Assembly: GCA_018816735.1 (NCBI GenBank)
Contig: JAHIVH010000006.1
Span: 1-43,802 of the forward strand
Length of the DNA: 43,802 nucleotides
Source of the DNA: Pseudomonadota bacterium
Lineage (GTDB): Bacteria > Desulfobacterota > Desulfobacteria > Desulfobacterales > JAHIVH01
Direction of reading: 5' to 3'
How positions within the stretch are numbered: position 1 is the stretch's first letter; every line of letters starts with the position of its first letter. Under the pieces are notes generated by a model. That model worked only from the letters and a program-made list of their open reading frames with translations. It was not told the DNA's origin and did no database searches. Both the position numbers and the translations under genes were made by a program. Of the stretch, positions 35,322 through 42,917 are shown in pieces.

Positions 35322-35504
35322 TCATTTTTCATGGGCAGGCTTGCCATAAACTTTTTTGTAGGACCGGCATGCCGGGCATATATGCTCTTCCAGTTTAACC
35401 ATATTATAAAGTATGCCTTCTCCTTTTTCTCTTCCCCGTGTGCAAACCGGGCACGTTTCCTTGCAGAATTTAGCCATGTTAACGGTCATTTTGCCGTGTG
35501 TCAT
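35322..35504 (-). CDS. Small CxxC zinc-ribbon-like protein
   Basis: 60 residues. Cysteines are arranged as C14, C18, C21 and C43, C46 (CKETCPVC … CPAC), suggesting a zinc ribbon or metal site. A very good ribosome site (AAGGAGG, then seven bases) precedes the ATG, which argues that the gene is real. Function unknown; it is convergent with the phytochelatin-synthase-like gene. Confidence 0.7.
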   Translation of the reverse strand: MTHGKMTVNMAKFCKETCPVCTRGREKGEGILYNMVKLEEHICPACRSYKKVYGKPAHEK

Positions 35505-35697
35505 GTCAGGCCTCCTTTTATTGGCAGTTTAACGGATGGGTTGGTTTTTTTAGCCCACAATAGCTCTCATTCTGCCAGTATGTATTGGGGTTGCCTGCAA
35601 ATGTCAAATGATTCCGGATAGGAGATTTAATATACTGAAATATATATAAAAAAATTGAAAGATATCACTATATATAATGAAATTATTGAAAAATGAC

Positions 35698-35725
35698 TTG
35701 AATTTTTTCAAATAAAGTCTATGAT
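35698..35725 (+). promoter_or_regulatory. Promoter of the cold-shock gene
   Basis: TTGAAT at 35698-35703, a 16-base spacer and TATGAT at 35720-35725. Transcription would begin near 35732, giving a leader of about 113 bases. Confidence 0.5.
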
Positions 35726-35759
35726 TGCAGGAGTATAAGTTGTGCATTTTTAAAGTGCA

Positions 35760-35812
35760 GGTTTCTGATCAGGACAAGAACCATCGGGTAACGGTGCCTG
35801 ATTTTTGAAACC
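35760..35812 (+). promoter_or_regulatory. Structured 5' leader of the cold-shock gene
   Basis: Three nested stems: GGTTTC (35760-35765) with GAAACC (35807-35812), ATCAGG (35768-35773) with CCTGAT (35797-35802), and CATCG (35782-35786) with CGGTG (35792-35796, one G-U pair) around GGTAA. An A/T tract and the ribosome site AGGAGAAG follow. Cold-shock genes often carry temperature-sensitive leaders, so a role in translation or stability is likely. Confidence 0.5.
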
Positions 35813-35844
35813 AGGAAAAAATTTTTTTACAGGAGAAGAAGAAA

Positions 35845-36045
35845 ATGGCAAAAGGTATTGTCAAATGGTTCAGTGATCAAAAAGGTTTTGGATTTATTGA
35901 GCAGGAAGATGGTCCGGATGTATTCGTGCATCATTCAAAGATTAATTCGAGTAAATTCCGAACACTCAATGAAGGTGATCGGGTTGAATATGATGTAGAG
36001 CAAGGTCAAAAAGGCTTGGCCGCAGTAAATGTGACAGTCATCTAA
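35845..36045 (+). CDS. CspA-family cold-shock protein
   Basis: 66 residues, the standard length. RNP1 (KGFGFI) and RNP2 (DVFVHHS) RNA-binding motifs are intact, with KWFSDQ before them. A small RNA/single-strand DNA chaperone. AGGAGAAGAAGAAA before the start is a good ribosome site. Single gene with its own structured leader and a clear terminator. Confidence 0.95.
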   Translation: MAKGIVKWFSDQKGFGFIEQEDGPDVFVHHSKINSSKFRTLNEGDRVEYDVEQGQKGLAAVNVTVI

Positions 36046-36064
36046 TCGTTTTAATGAAAATGTG

Positions 36065-36102
36065 GGGGAATGTTCCTGATCTCAAGGAATGTTCCCCTTT
36101 TT
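36065..36102 (+). terminator. Terminator after the cold-shock gene
   Basis: A 13-base-pair stem, GGGGAATGTTCCT (36065-36077) with AGGAATGTTCCCC (36085-36097), with two central G-U pairs, followed by five T. Confidence 0.9.
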
Positions 36103-36135
36103 ATTTGTCCGTCTGAGCAAAACCCAAAAAAAAAA

Positions 36136-36960
36136 ATGAAAACCCAATCGATTGACCTGACAATCAAGATTCTCGGCAATGGTGGCGCAATAAATAAAGG
36201 GCTTCCCTATAACAGCTTTATCATTAATGATTCTTTACTATGCGAACTGCCGCCGGATATCATGTTGTCCCTCCACAGGAATAAGGTTCACCTGAGCCTG
36301 ATTGATACGATATATATTTCTCATCTTCATGGAGACCATATTTTCGGCCTTCCTTTTCTTGTCCTTTCAGCATTTTTTAACAGCGAACGAACCGGCGATA
36401 AATCATCTTTCTCCCTGATCGGTCCGAATGGGCTTGAGGAACTCGCTCATAATCTGGTCATCAGCGCATTTACAAAAAGCCATCCCTGTCTGAGCTGGAT
36501 GCAAAAATTCTGCAGGTTTTTTGAGACAGATGCATCAGGAACACCGAATTTAACTGACGGGTATGAGACATCCCTTTTCAAGCTGGATCACATGATGGAA
36601 ACATTTGGATTCCTGCTTGCCGACAGTTCAGGGAAAGGTGCATCGTTCGCCTACATTGCAGATACGCTCTGGTGCGAGTCTGTTCTTTCTGTTATTGAGA
36701 AAAAACCCAGACTCGTCCTGATCGATTTAAACGGTTCTTTGGATGATTTGAAACCGGTCCACCTGTCAATGGCCGAATTAATTGAAAAAGGAATTCCTGT
36801 TGCCGGCAATCAATCAACATTTTTAGGAACTCACTTGAGAGAACCGTTTTCAAGTGAATTGCCACAGATTGTCTGTGCTGAACCGGGCATGACAGTGGTT
36901 GTCCCCTCTGACAAGAAAAAATCTGTAGCCATCGGTCCTCCGGCAAAGCAGTTCTGTTAA
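36136..36960 (+). CDS. Metallo-beta-lactamase-fold hydrolase
   Basis: About 274 residues from the ATG at 36136. The longer frame from 36070 would start inside the cold-shock terminator and is rejected. The metal motif HxHxDH is at residues 63-68 (YISHLHGDHIFGLPFL), and further metal positions are in LFKLDHMMETFGFLLAD and FAYIADTLWCES. This arrangement resembles RNase Z/PhnP-like phosphodiesterases. The start follows a run of 11 A with no ribosome site. Confidence 0.75.
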   Translation: MKTQSIDLTIKILGNGGAINKGLPYNSFIINDSLLCELPPDIMLSLHRNKVHLSLIDTIYISHLHGDHIFGLPFLVLSAFFNSERTGDKSSFSLIGPNGLEELAHNLVISAFTKSHPCLSWMQKFCRFFETDASGTPNLTDGYETSLFKLDHMMETFGFLLADSSGKGASFAYIADTLWCESVLSVIEKKPRLVLIDLNGSLDDLKPVHLSMAELIEKGIPVAGNQSTFLGTHLREPFSSELPQIVCAEPGMTVVVPSDKKKSVAIGPPAKQFC

Positions 36961-37016
36961 ATCTTTATTTTTTCTGATAATTATATTCATAGAATTAGAT
37001 ATATAAAAGGGTAAAA

Positions 37017-37037
37017 CCCCCAAATGGGGGATTTTTT
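37017..37037 (+). terminator. Terminator before the DUF2284 gene
   Basis: CCCCC (37017-37021) and GGGGG (37026-37030) around AAAT, followed by ATTTTTT. It would end the metallo-beta-lactamase transcript and shows that the frame starting at 37024 is not the true gene start. Confidence 0.75.
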
Positions 37038-37092
37038 ATCTGATAAATGTGTGTATGATTTTTTAAAGTCAGCGTCATTCAAGGATATAAAT

Positions 37093-37713
37093 ATGAAAAC
37101 AAGAGGGACAAATAATAAACTGATCCCTTCCCGTGAAAAGGAAGAGCTCGTTCAATATGCCATAAGCCTCGGTGCCACAGATGCCAGAATGATATCGGCA
37201 AAAGACATATCCATTGAAAATCATCTGGCAGCCATTTGTAAGGAGTCTGCGTGTGAAAATTACGGGCTTGCCATGAGCTGTCCTCCCCATGTATCCGGCC
37301 CTTCAGGATTTCGTAATTTGCTGACCCAATTCGAGCATGCCCTGGTATTTAAAATGGATGTGCTTTCAGAACATCTTTTTTCGCATCAGCGTCTGGACAT
37401 TTTCAGGTTGCTTCACGAAATCGCATCAGGTGTTCAAAGAAAGGCTGTTCTCATGGGATTTAGCAATGCGAAAGGGTTTGCCGGCGGCTCCTGCAAAATG
37501 ATTTTTTGCCTGGATCAAAAGGATTGTAACGTCGTTGCCCATGGGGGCCCCTGCAGGAATCCTCTTCAGGCACGGCCATCCATGTCCGGTTTTGGGGTCA
37601 ATGTTTCAAAATTGATGGAAACGGCAGGTTGGGTGATGAACAGGGCATCTTCAGGGGGAGGTTCGGACAATGAGGCCATGGCCCCGGTTTCCGGTCTGGT
37701 GTTAATTTCCTGA
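37093..37713 (+). CDS. DUF2284 cysteine-rich metal-binding protein
   Basis: About 206 residues from the ATG at 37093, with AAGGA seven bases upstream. Marks of DUF2284: CENYGLAMSCPPHVSGPSGFRNLL near residue 50, the GGSCKMIFCLDQKDC segment with further cysteines, and GGPCRNPLQARPSMSGFGVNV. The spacing suggests an Fe-S cluster or zinc site. Common in anaerobes, function unknown. The next gene (DUF3786) begins 13 bases after the stop; the two are likely cotranscribed. Confidence 0.8.
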   Translation: MKTRGTNNKLIPSREKEELVQYAISLGATDARMISAKDISIENHLAAICKESACENYGLAMSCPPHVSGPSGFRNLLTQFEHALVFKMDVLSEHLFSHQRLDIFRLLHEIASGVQRKAVLMGFSNAKGFAGGSCKMIFCLDQKDCNVVAHGGPCRNPLQARPSMSGFGVNVSKLMETAGWVMNRASSGGGSDNEAMAPVSGLVLIS

Positions 37714-37726
37714 AAGGAGGTACATT

Positions 37727-38542
37727 ATGCCACAACTTAAAAACACGATGGATATTCTGAAACTTCTAAACAAGTCGAATTGCAGGGAATGTTATGAAAA
37801 GACCTGTCTTGCTTTTGCCGCGTCCGTATTTAAAGGCCAGAAACAGTTGAACGAATGCCCTCACCTGGACCCAGGTGTGATCGACGCATATGGTGGAACC
37901 GTTGAGAAAAGGAGAACCATCGAGGAAGATCAGGAAGAGATCCTTTTGTATCTGAAAAATCAGGTGATCGAAAAAGACCTTGGCCTGGCGGCAAAAAATA
38001 TTGGCGGCTCTTTTTCCAAGAACCGGTTGACCTTAAAGATTTTTGGAAAAGATTTCAGCATTGACACATCAGGCAAGCTGTCATCCGATATTCATGTCAA
38101 TCCCTGGGTGACGATTCCGTTTTTAAGTCATATCCTTACATCGGACGGAACAGCTGTAACCGGTAAATGGGTGCCTTTCAGAGAACTAAAAGACGGGCAG
38201 TCGTGGCAGGGATTGTTCGGCCAGCGCTGTGAAAAGCCGCTTAAAAAAATAGCGGATACCTATACGGATATTTTTGAAGATTTAATTCATATTTTTAATG
38301 GGAAAAAAGTGGACAGGCATTATCAGTCAGATATTTCACTTGTTTTACATCCCTTTCCACAGGTGCCCCTGCTGATTTGTTATTGGAAACCGGAAGATGG
38401 TCTGGAATCGGATCTCAATCTTTTTTTTGATCAGAGTATTGAACATCACCTGTCCATCGAGGGTGTATTTGGTCTGGGCACAGGACTTGTCAGGATGTTT
38501 GAAAAGATTGCAATACGGCATGGAAGTGGTATAGCCATTTAA
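37727..38542 (+). CDS. DUF3786 protein with N-terminal Fe-S type cysteine motif
   Basis: 271 residues with a strong AAAGGAGGT site. Residues 19-44 (NCRECYEKTCLAFAASVFKGQKQLNECPHL) have the four-cysteine spacing of the Fe-S domain found in CODH/ACS corrinoid proteins and related ones. The rest matches DUF3786 (GIF-like FGKDFSID, VNPWVTIPFLSHILTSDGTAVTGKWVPFRELKDGQSW, HPFPQVPLLICYWKPEDGLESDLNLFFDQSIEHHLSIEGVFGLG). Found in strict anaerobes. The role is not known; a link to corrinoid or C1 metabolism is a guess from the N-terminal motif. Confidence 0.8.
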   Translation: MPQLKNTMDILKLLNKSNCRECYEKTCLAFAASVFKGQKQLNECPHLDPGVIDAYGGTVEKRRTIEEDQEEILLYLKNQVIEKDLGLAAKNIGGSFSKNRLTLKIFGKDFSIDTSGKLSSDIHVNPWVTIPFLSHILTSDGTAVTGKWVPFRELKDGQSWQGLFGQRCEKPLKKIADTYTDIFEDLIHIFNGKKVDRHYQSDISLVLHPFPQVPLLICYWKPEDGLESDLNLFFDQSIEHHLSIEGVFGLGTGLVRMFEKIAIRHGSGIAI

Positions 38543-38581
38543 TGTCCGTCCTGAAATGGCCAATTTGCCCAATTATTCGTC

Positions 38582-38639
38582 AGGCGAAAGTTTACGCCTC
38601 GAAATACTTAATGTATTCATCCGGTCAAAATTTTCGCCT
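38582..38639 (+). terminator. Inverted repeat after DUF3786
   Basis: AGGCGAAAGTTT (38582-38593) pairs with AAATTTTCGCCT (38628-38639) through 12 bases with one G-U pair. The loop holds a smaller hairpin AATAC/GTATT. There is only a short pyrimidine-rich tail, so it may terminate poorly or stabilise the mRNA. Confidence 0.45.
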
Positions 38640-38679
38640 TTCTTGAACTTGAACAAATTAAAAATCAGTAAGTATATTC

Positions 38680-39174
38680 ATGACACAGGAACGGAAAATC
38701 ACCATTAGCTGGGATGACCCGGAAACCAGCGCAAGAGATCCTAAAAAAATAAGCGGCCTGGATTATTTAACCGCAATTAGGGAAGGCCGTGTCAATCCAC
38801 CTCCTATAGCCAGACTTACGGGTTATCGGATCAAGGATGTGGATCAGGGGCGGGCTGTTTTTGAGCTGGAACCGTTTGAATACCACTATAACCCGTTTTC
38901 GACCCTGCACGGGGGAATCTCCAGCACCATCCTCGACACAGCCATGACGGCCGCTGTGCTTTCAACTCTTCCCATTGGATTTTTCTGCTACACGGTTGAG
39001 CTGAAAGTCAATTTTGTCCGACCCATAACGATAGATACCGGTGTTGTCGAAAGCCATGGCTGTGTGATTCATTCAGGCCGGAACCTTGCCACGGCAGAAG
39101 GGAGAATAACAGATGGTGAAGAAAAATTATATGCCCATTCCATGGGGACGTTTGCCGTCATGAAAGCGAAATGA
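38680..39174 (+). CDS. PaaI-type hotdog thioesterase
   Basis: 164 residues. Marks of the PaaI/4HBT family: FSTLHGGISSTILDTAMTAAVLS (His-Gly-Gly and catalytic Asp), VELKVNFVRPI and a final AHSMGTFAVM. It should hydrolyse an acyl-CoA thioester of unknown type. Weak ribosome site. Confidence 0.87.
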   Translation: MTQERKITISWDDPETSARDPKKISGLDYLTAIREGRVNPPPIARLTGYRIKDVDQGRAVFELEPFEYHYNPFSTLHGGISSTILDTAMTAAVLSTLPIGFFCYTVELKVNFVRPITIDTGVVESHGCVIHSGRNLATAEGRITDGEEKLYAHSMGTFAVMKAK

Positions 39175-39225
39175 TGTCATGGAGAATATTGTTATTGTTT
39201 AATAACCGGATGATGGAGGCGGATG

Positions 39226-39687
39226 ATGGCGATTTATATTGTTCAGCATGGAAAATGTTTTTCCAAAGATGTTGATCCGGAAAGATCACTTTCCGAGGAA
39301 GGGATTACGACTGTAAAACGCATTGCCAGTGTGGCAGGCGGATATGGTGTTAAACCATCTGTCATCAACCACAGTGGAAAAAAAAGAGCCCTTGAAACCG
39401 CAGAAATCATATCAGAGGCGCTTTCACCTGAAGCGGGTATTCAAAAGATTTCAGGCATCAATCCAATGGATGATGTCCGGATATTTTCAGAACACTTGAA
39501 TGTTGAGCAGAATGAAATGTTTGTCGGGCACCTCCCTTTTATGGAACATCTCATTTCATTTCTGATTGCAGGAGATATTGCAAAACCTGTTTTCAAGCTT
39601 CAAAATGGTGGCATTTTGTGCATGGATAAAGAGCCTGGAAATGGTCAATGGTTTATCAAATGGGGGTTGATGCCTGAGATTCGTTAA
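39226..39687 (+). CDS. SixA-like histidine phosphatase
   Basis: 153 residues from the second of two adjacent ATGs, which is better placed behind GGAGG. The phosphatase core reads YIVQHGKCF where most SixA proteins have RHG, followed by DPERSLSEEG, HSGKKRALETAEI and FVGHLPFMEHL with the second active-site His. The Gln for Arg is seen in some anaerobe homologues by my recollection, so it may be a subfamily feature. It may remove phosphate from phosphohistidine proteins. Confidence 0.78.
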   Translation: MAIYIVQHGKCFSKDVDPERSLSEEGITTVKRIASVAGGYGVKPSVINHSGKKRALETAEIISEALSPEAGIQKISGINPMDDVRIFSEHLNVEQNEMFVGHLPFMEHLISFLIAGDIAKPVFKLQNGGILCMDKEPGNGQWFIKWGLMPEIR

Positions 39688-39709
39688 ATATATTTACGGA
39701 CAGATTAAC

Positions 39710-40027
39710 ATGAAAATTCTTTTTAATTTGAAAACGCATTGCGTGGAAACAGAAGGTAAAAAAATCTATGAAGGATTGATCAGGGACTATCTGAAAAAAA
39801 ATTGTACAGAACAAGAGAAATCAAGCATAGAAGAAAAAATGGAATTGCTAAAATTTTTTCTGGAGAATGGGGATTTTCAGGGGTTGAGACGTCATTATCC
39901 TGAGCTTTCCGGAGGCGTGGACAAACCGGTTATGCTTGATATCCCAAAATGGCATGATGATATATTAATGACAATTGATGGAAAAAGAATACCCTTAAAA
40001 AAGGAGACCATATGGAGAAAATTTTAA
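39710..40027 (+). CDS. Small protein of unknown function
   Basis: 105 residues, mainly helical and charged: MKILFNLKTHCVETEGKKIYEGLIRDYLKKNCTEQEKSSIEEKM in the first half and VDKPVMLDIPKWHDDILMTIDGKRIPLKKETIWRKF at the end. No recognised family. The ribosome site is weak. It follows the SixA-like gene by 22 bases. Its last codons contain the AAAAAGGAG ribosome site of the DJ-1/PfpI-like remnant. Confidence 0.55.
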   Translation: MKILFNLKTHCVETEGKKIYEGLIRDYLKKNCTEQEKSSIEEKMELLKFFLENGDFQGLRRHYPELSGGVDKPVMLDIPKWHDDILMTIDGKRIPLKKETIWRKF

Positions 40028-40125
40028 TTGTCGGTGACAGGTGTAGACGTTGAGGAATACTGCCTGTTGTGGTTCTTCTCCTGGGCAAGCATCTGGCTGC
40101 TGCTGTATAAAAATTTCTAAAAGAA
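40012..40125 (+). pseudogene. Frameshifted DJ-1/PfpI-like gene start
   Basis: Behind a strong AAGGAG site, the frame MEKILIVGDRCRR ends at 40053. In another frame the next codons read GVDVEEY, and then in the third frame PVVVLLLGKHLAAAV. Together they resemble the start of a DJ-1/PfpI protein (‘KxILIxxGDxVEDYExxVPxQxLxxxGxxVxAV’). At least two frameshifts and a complete loss of the rest are needed, so it is a remnant. DJ-1/PfpI genes commonly lie beside HxlR regulators, and an HxlR pseudogene follows here. Confidence 0.4.
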
Positions 40126-40144
40126 ACAAGTTGCAATATTCAGG

Positions 40145-40640
40145 CTATTCTGATTTTTTTATGGGAAAGCGCTCTTTATACGTGACATCGTGAGCTTCTA
40201 CAGGCTTGCCACAATGGGCACAGCGCATAACCGGCTTCAGCAAATGACCACACTGCTTGGCCCGTCTTCCCATTCTACCCAGCGATCCCCCCAGTTCATT
40301 AAGGCTAAAATGACAGGATATAGATCGATACCCTTGGCGGTAAGTTTATAGATAAACCGCCTTCCGTTCTCAGGGTTTTTCCGCCTTTCAAAAATACCAT
40401 TTTGTACCAGTGTTTTAAGACGTGCAGATAGGATATTTGTTGCAATCCCTAAATTTTCCTGAAATTTTTCATAGGTTTCAGGGATTTGAAATGTTATCTG
40501 CAGGATTGAGTGGCTCGGTTAACGGTGCCTGGCAGGTCATTGATGCAGACCAGGGGCAGGGCCTCTCAAATTTTTCGGAAAAAGGCAATTTGTGGCAGAC
40601 GAGACGGGCATTGGCCAAACATTTCTGGCAGGACTGATAT
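40145..40640 (-). pseudogene. HxlR-family winged-helix regulator pseudogene
   Basis: On the minus strand one frame reads YEKFQENLGIATNILSARLK and continues (40270-40490) through TLVQNGIFERRKNPENGRRFIYKLTAKGIDLYPVILALMNWGDRWVEWEDG, the typical winged-helix and C-terminal part of HxlR regulators. A frameshift near 40255 is needed to continue into QCGHLLKPVMRCAHCGKPVEAHDVTYKERF (with a CxxC), which is the usual HxlR tail and ends at 40145. The N-terminal third (40490-40640) is broken by stops and frame changes. Not functional. Confidence 0.7.
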
Positions 40641-40883
40641 AGATTCAGGAGCCGCTTTAAGGGGTGCTCTTTCAGATATTTTTCGAAAAATACTACTTTC
40701 AGCGTATTAACAAAACTTCAAATAGCATATAATTTGGATGAAAAGTGTTTATAGCTGTTGCATATTAATGGAATTTGAAGGGGAAATGGTAGCATATATT
40801 CTGAGATAATGGTGTCCTGGTTGAAAAAATACATTTTTGCGACCATTTGAAATGTTTCAGGATCATTCCTATCTTGTTTTAAA
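40641..40883. other. Spacer before the small membrane protein
   Basis: A/T-rich. No hairpin or convincing promoter was recognised; short frames here are not coding-like. Confidence 0.3.
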
Positions 40884-41360
40884 ATGAGTGGTTCAGACTA
40901 TCGACATGCACGTTTTTCAGAAGTCCGTTCTGAGGATGACCGCAGAAAAACAAAACCGTCACCGTTCAGCAAATACTGGCTTTATGGCAGGCGGAAATCG
41001 ATAAGGAGAAAAAGCGACCGGAACAGGAGAATCCGATTGGATATCCACAGCACAGAACTGTTCTCCGTCATCATTTTTACATTGATTTTAACGATACTGG
41101 ATGCAGCGTTTACACTGCTCCTGATCGGGCAGGGGGCAAGGGAAATCAACCCGATCATGGCCTTCTATCTGGATATGGGGCCCGGTTTTTTTATTTTTGC
41201 CAAATACATGTTAACCGGTGCCTCCATTCTGGTTTTGTTATTTTTAAAAAATGTGTACCTTTTTAAAACCGGCTTTAAAACACGAACATTAATTTTTCTG
41301 GCGCCTTTGCCATTTTATCTTGTCGTGCAGTGGCAGTTTTTTTTGATTCTGACAAAATAG
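40884..41360 (+). CDS. Small membrane protein, DUF5658-like
   Basis: 158 residues. A basic hydrophilic N-terminus of about 50 residues (many Arg/Lys) is followed by three hydrophobic segments (ELFSVIIFTLILTILDAAFTLLLIG, GPGFFIFAKYMLTGASILVLLFL, LIFLAPLPFYLVVQWQFFLIL). The TILDAAFTLLLIGQGAREINPIMAFYL motif is like the DUF5658 membrane family. The function is unknown. Start without a ribosome site. It converges with the beta-helix lipoprotein gene. Confidence 0.7.
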   Translation: MSGSDYRHARFSEVRSEDDRRKTKPSPFSKYWLYGRRKSIRRKSDRNRRIRLDIHSTELFSVIIFTLILTILDAAFTLLLIGQGAREINPIMAFYLDMGPGFFIFAKYMLTGASILVLLFLKNVYLFKTGFKTRTLIFLAPLPFYLVVQWQFFLILTK

Positions 41361-41363
41361 GCG

Positions 41364-42890
41364 CTATTTATACTCATCCGCCCCTGTGTCCGGATTCCCG
41401 TCATCTCTTTTTTCTCCATCAATATCATCCGTGACTTCCGGGATATCGATGCCTTGGTCAACGGCTTCGGGAACGTCATACGCCAAATGCAAATCACCTT
41501 CCGTTATCGCTGAAAACCATGAGGCTTGCGCATGGGTGACGTTATTTTTCAAATCTGCAGTACCGCCGTTTCTTTCGGCAATGGTATGATTCGTCAGGTT
41601 ATTGAAAATTTGAGTTCCTGTGGTTCCGGAAAAACGGTATTCAATGGCATTAAAATAATGTCCTACATAAACGGTATTGTTGCAGACTTTAACATTTTGG
41701 GCATTTTCTATTCCGATTCCCACATCAAAGGTTCCGTAAAGGGTTTCATCATCATAGATCATATTGTTTTTGATAATACCGCCGGAATGCGTTTTACTGG
41801 TTCCCAGGCCGAATCCGATCCCTCTGGCGCAGTTGACGATCGTGTTTTTTTCCACTGTGGGATTGGACGTATCCTGCCAGAACAATATCATATGGGTGGG
41901 GAGGTATCCGTTATTGCAATAAATGTTTTTAAACGTGTTGTTCTTTACCAGCCAATTGTCTGCGGTGAGGACATCGATGCCGCCGGTGTAACATTGAAGC
42001 GATGCAGATGTTGGATTGTCCTGTATGAATTCGCGGCCTGTATCTGTGAGTTCCAAAAAAGAACAGGACAACGTGCCATCATCATTTCTCTGGGCACCGT
42101 TATTGTTGACTTTGATGAATTGCTCACGCGCATCGATAATGTGAAGATTGTGGAGATTTGCAAAGTGACCGCCCCCTGAAACATGAATGGCGTGCCACCA
42201 GGCCCTTTTCAGGGTCAAGTCAGAAATGGTGACATGGTCTGCCCGGACGGAGAAAATACTCTGTGATTCTCTATAAGCATTATCAATGATCACGGCATCC
42301 CGATTGCCCGAAGAAGACCGGATGGTGGTGTTTGATGCCCAGATAAACATATTCCCCATGGCATACTCCCCATCTTCCAGGCAAATGGTTTCATTTTCCT
42401 GTAAGTTATTGATTGCTGTTTCTAGTTCTGTAGCGTTTGATACGAGAATGTCACAGGGAAAATCGTCGGGATTTAATGGCTCGCAGGAGCTATTCTCCTC
42501 CATATTTTTTTCAAAATCCGCTATAACCGCATATTCCTGATCCATGGATATCTGGCAGTCTCCGGTTCCGCTGCAACCTCCTCCGGACCATCCTTTAAAT
42601 GTGCTGCCTGAGTCCGGTGCTGCCGATAAGGTAACCACAGTTTCAGCAACAAATGATTCGCTGCAGTCGTCACCACAATCTAAGCCATCTGGGTTGCTTA
42701 TTACGATACCGGCCCCGGAACCGGTTTTTGAGATCGCCAATAAATATTCTGTTCTATCGATAGTGTCGTCGGAATGATTTTTGCCGCCGCTGTTGCATGC
42801 AGAAAGCAAGAGTACATTTACCCACAGAAGAATTTTCATCAGATTCTTATAAAGATAACGTCTTTGTGTTTGCCCTGTAAAATATATCAT
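41364..42890 (-). CDS. Beta-helix lipoprotein with an InlB-type repeat domain
   Basis: 508 residues; GGAG lies before the Met at 42890, while the Met at 42839 would give a more ordinary signal peptide (MKILLWVNVLLLSAC). A lipobox LSAC shows lipid attachment at Cys32. Residues about 48-125 form a divergent InlB-like repeat (ISKTGSGAGIVISNPDGLDCGDDCSESFVAETVVTLSAAPDSGSTFKGWSGGGCSGTGDCQISM). From about 145 a right-handed parallel beta-helix follows (AVIIDNAYRESQSIFSVRADHVTISDLTLKRAWWHAIHV, LVKNNTFKNIYC, PTVEKNTIVNCARGIGFG). Such proteins bind or cleave polysaccharides, but I see no clear lyase motif. A disrupted paralogue lies directly upstream. Confidence 0.75.
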   Translation of the reverse strand: MIYFTGQTQRRYLYKNLMKILLWVNVLLLSACNSGGKNHSDDTIDRTEYLLAISKTGSGAGIVISNPDGLDCGDDCSESFVAETVVTLSAAPDSGSTFKGWSGGGCSGTGDCQISMDQEYAVIADFEKNMEENSSCEPLNPDDFPCDILVSNATELETAINNLQENETICLEDGEYAMGNMFIWASNTTIRSSSGNRDAVIIDNAYRESQSIFSVRADHVTISDLTLKRAWWHAIHVSGGGHFANLHNLHIIDAREQFIKVNNNGAQRNDDGTLSCSFLELTDTGREFIQDNPTSASLQCYTGGIDVLTADNWLVKNNTFKNIYCNNGYLPTHMILFWQDTSNPTVEKNTIVNCARGIGFGLGTSKTHSGGIIKNNMIYDDETLYGTFDVGIGIENAQNVKVCNNTVYVGHYFNAIEYRFSGTTGTQIFNNLTNHTIAERNGGTADLKNNVTHAQASWFSAITEGDLHLAYDVPEAVDQGIDIPEVTDDIDGEKRDDGNPDTGADEYK

Positions 42891-42917
42891 TATTTCTCCA
42901 TATTTAACATTTGCATA

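Larger units (their letters stand above)
35505..35844. other. 340-base noncoding region before the cold-shock gene
   Basis: Very A/T-rich in 35620-35700 (runs of TATATA). It holds the promoters of the minus-strand CxxC gene and the plus-strand cold-shock gene, and the structured leader of the latter. No other gene is seen. Confidence 0.5.

Noticed and set aside
35760..35812. Known riboswitch class in the cold-shock leader
   Set aside because: I compared it by memory with c-di-GMP, preQ1, SAM, ZTP and fluoride motifs and found no conserved core; it is kept only as a structured leader.
36070..36135. Extended start of the metallo-beta-lactamase gene
   Set aside because: The extension lies in the stem of the cold-shock terminator.
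37024..37092. Extended start of the DUF2284 gene
   Set aside because: It begins inside a terminator hairpin; the start at 37093 has a ribosome site.
40422..40710. 71- and 66-residue plus-strand frames
   Set aside because: They are antisense to the HxlR pseudogene and have no motifs.
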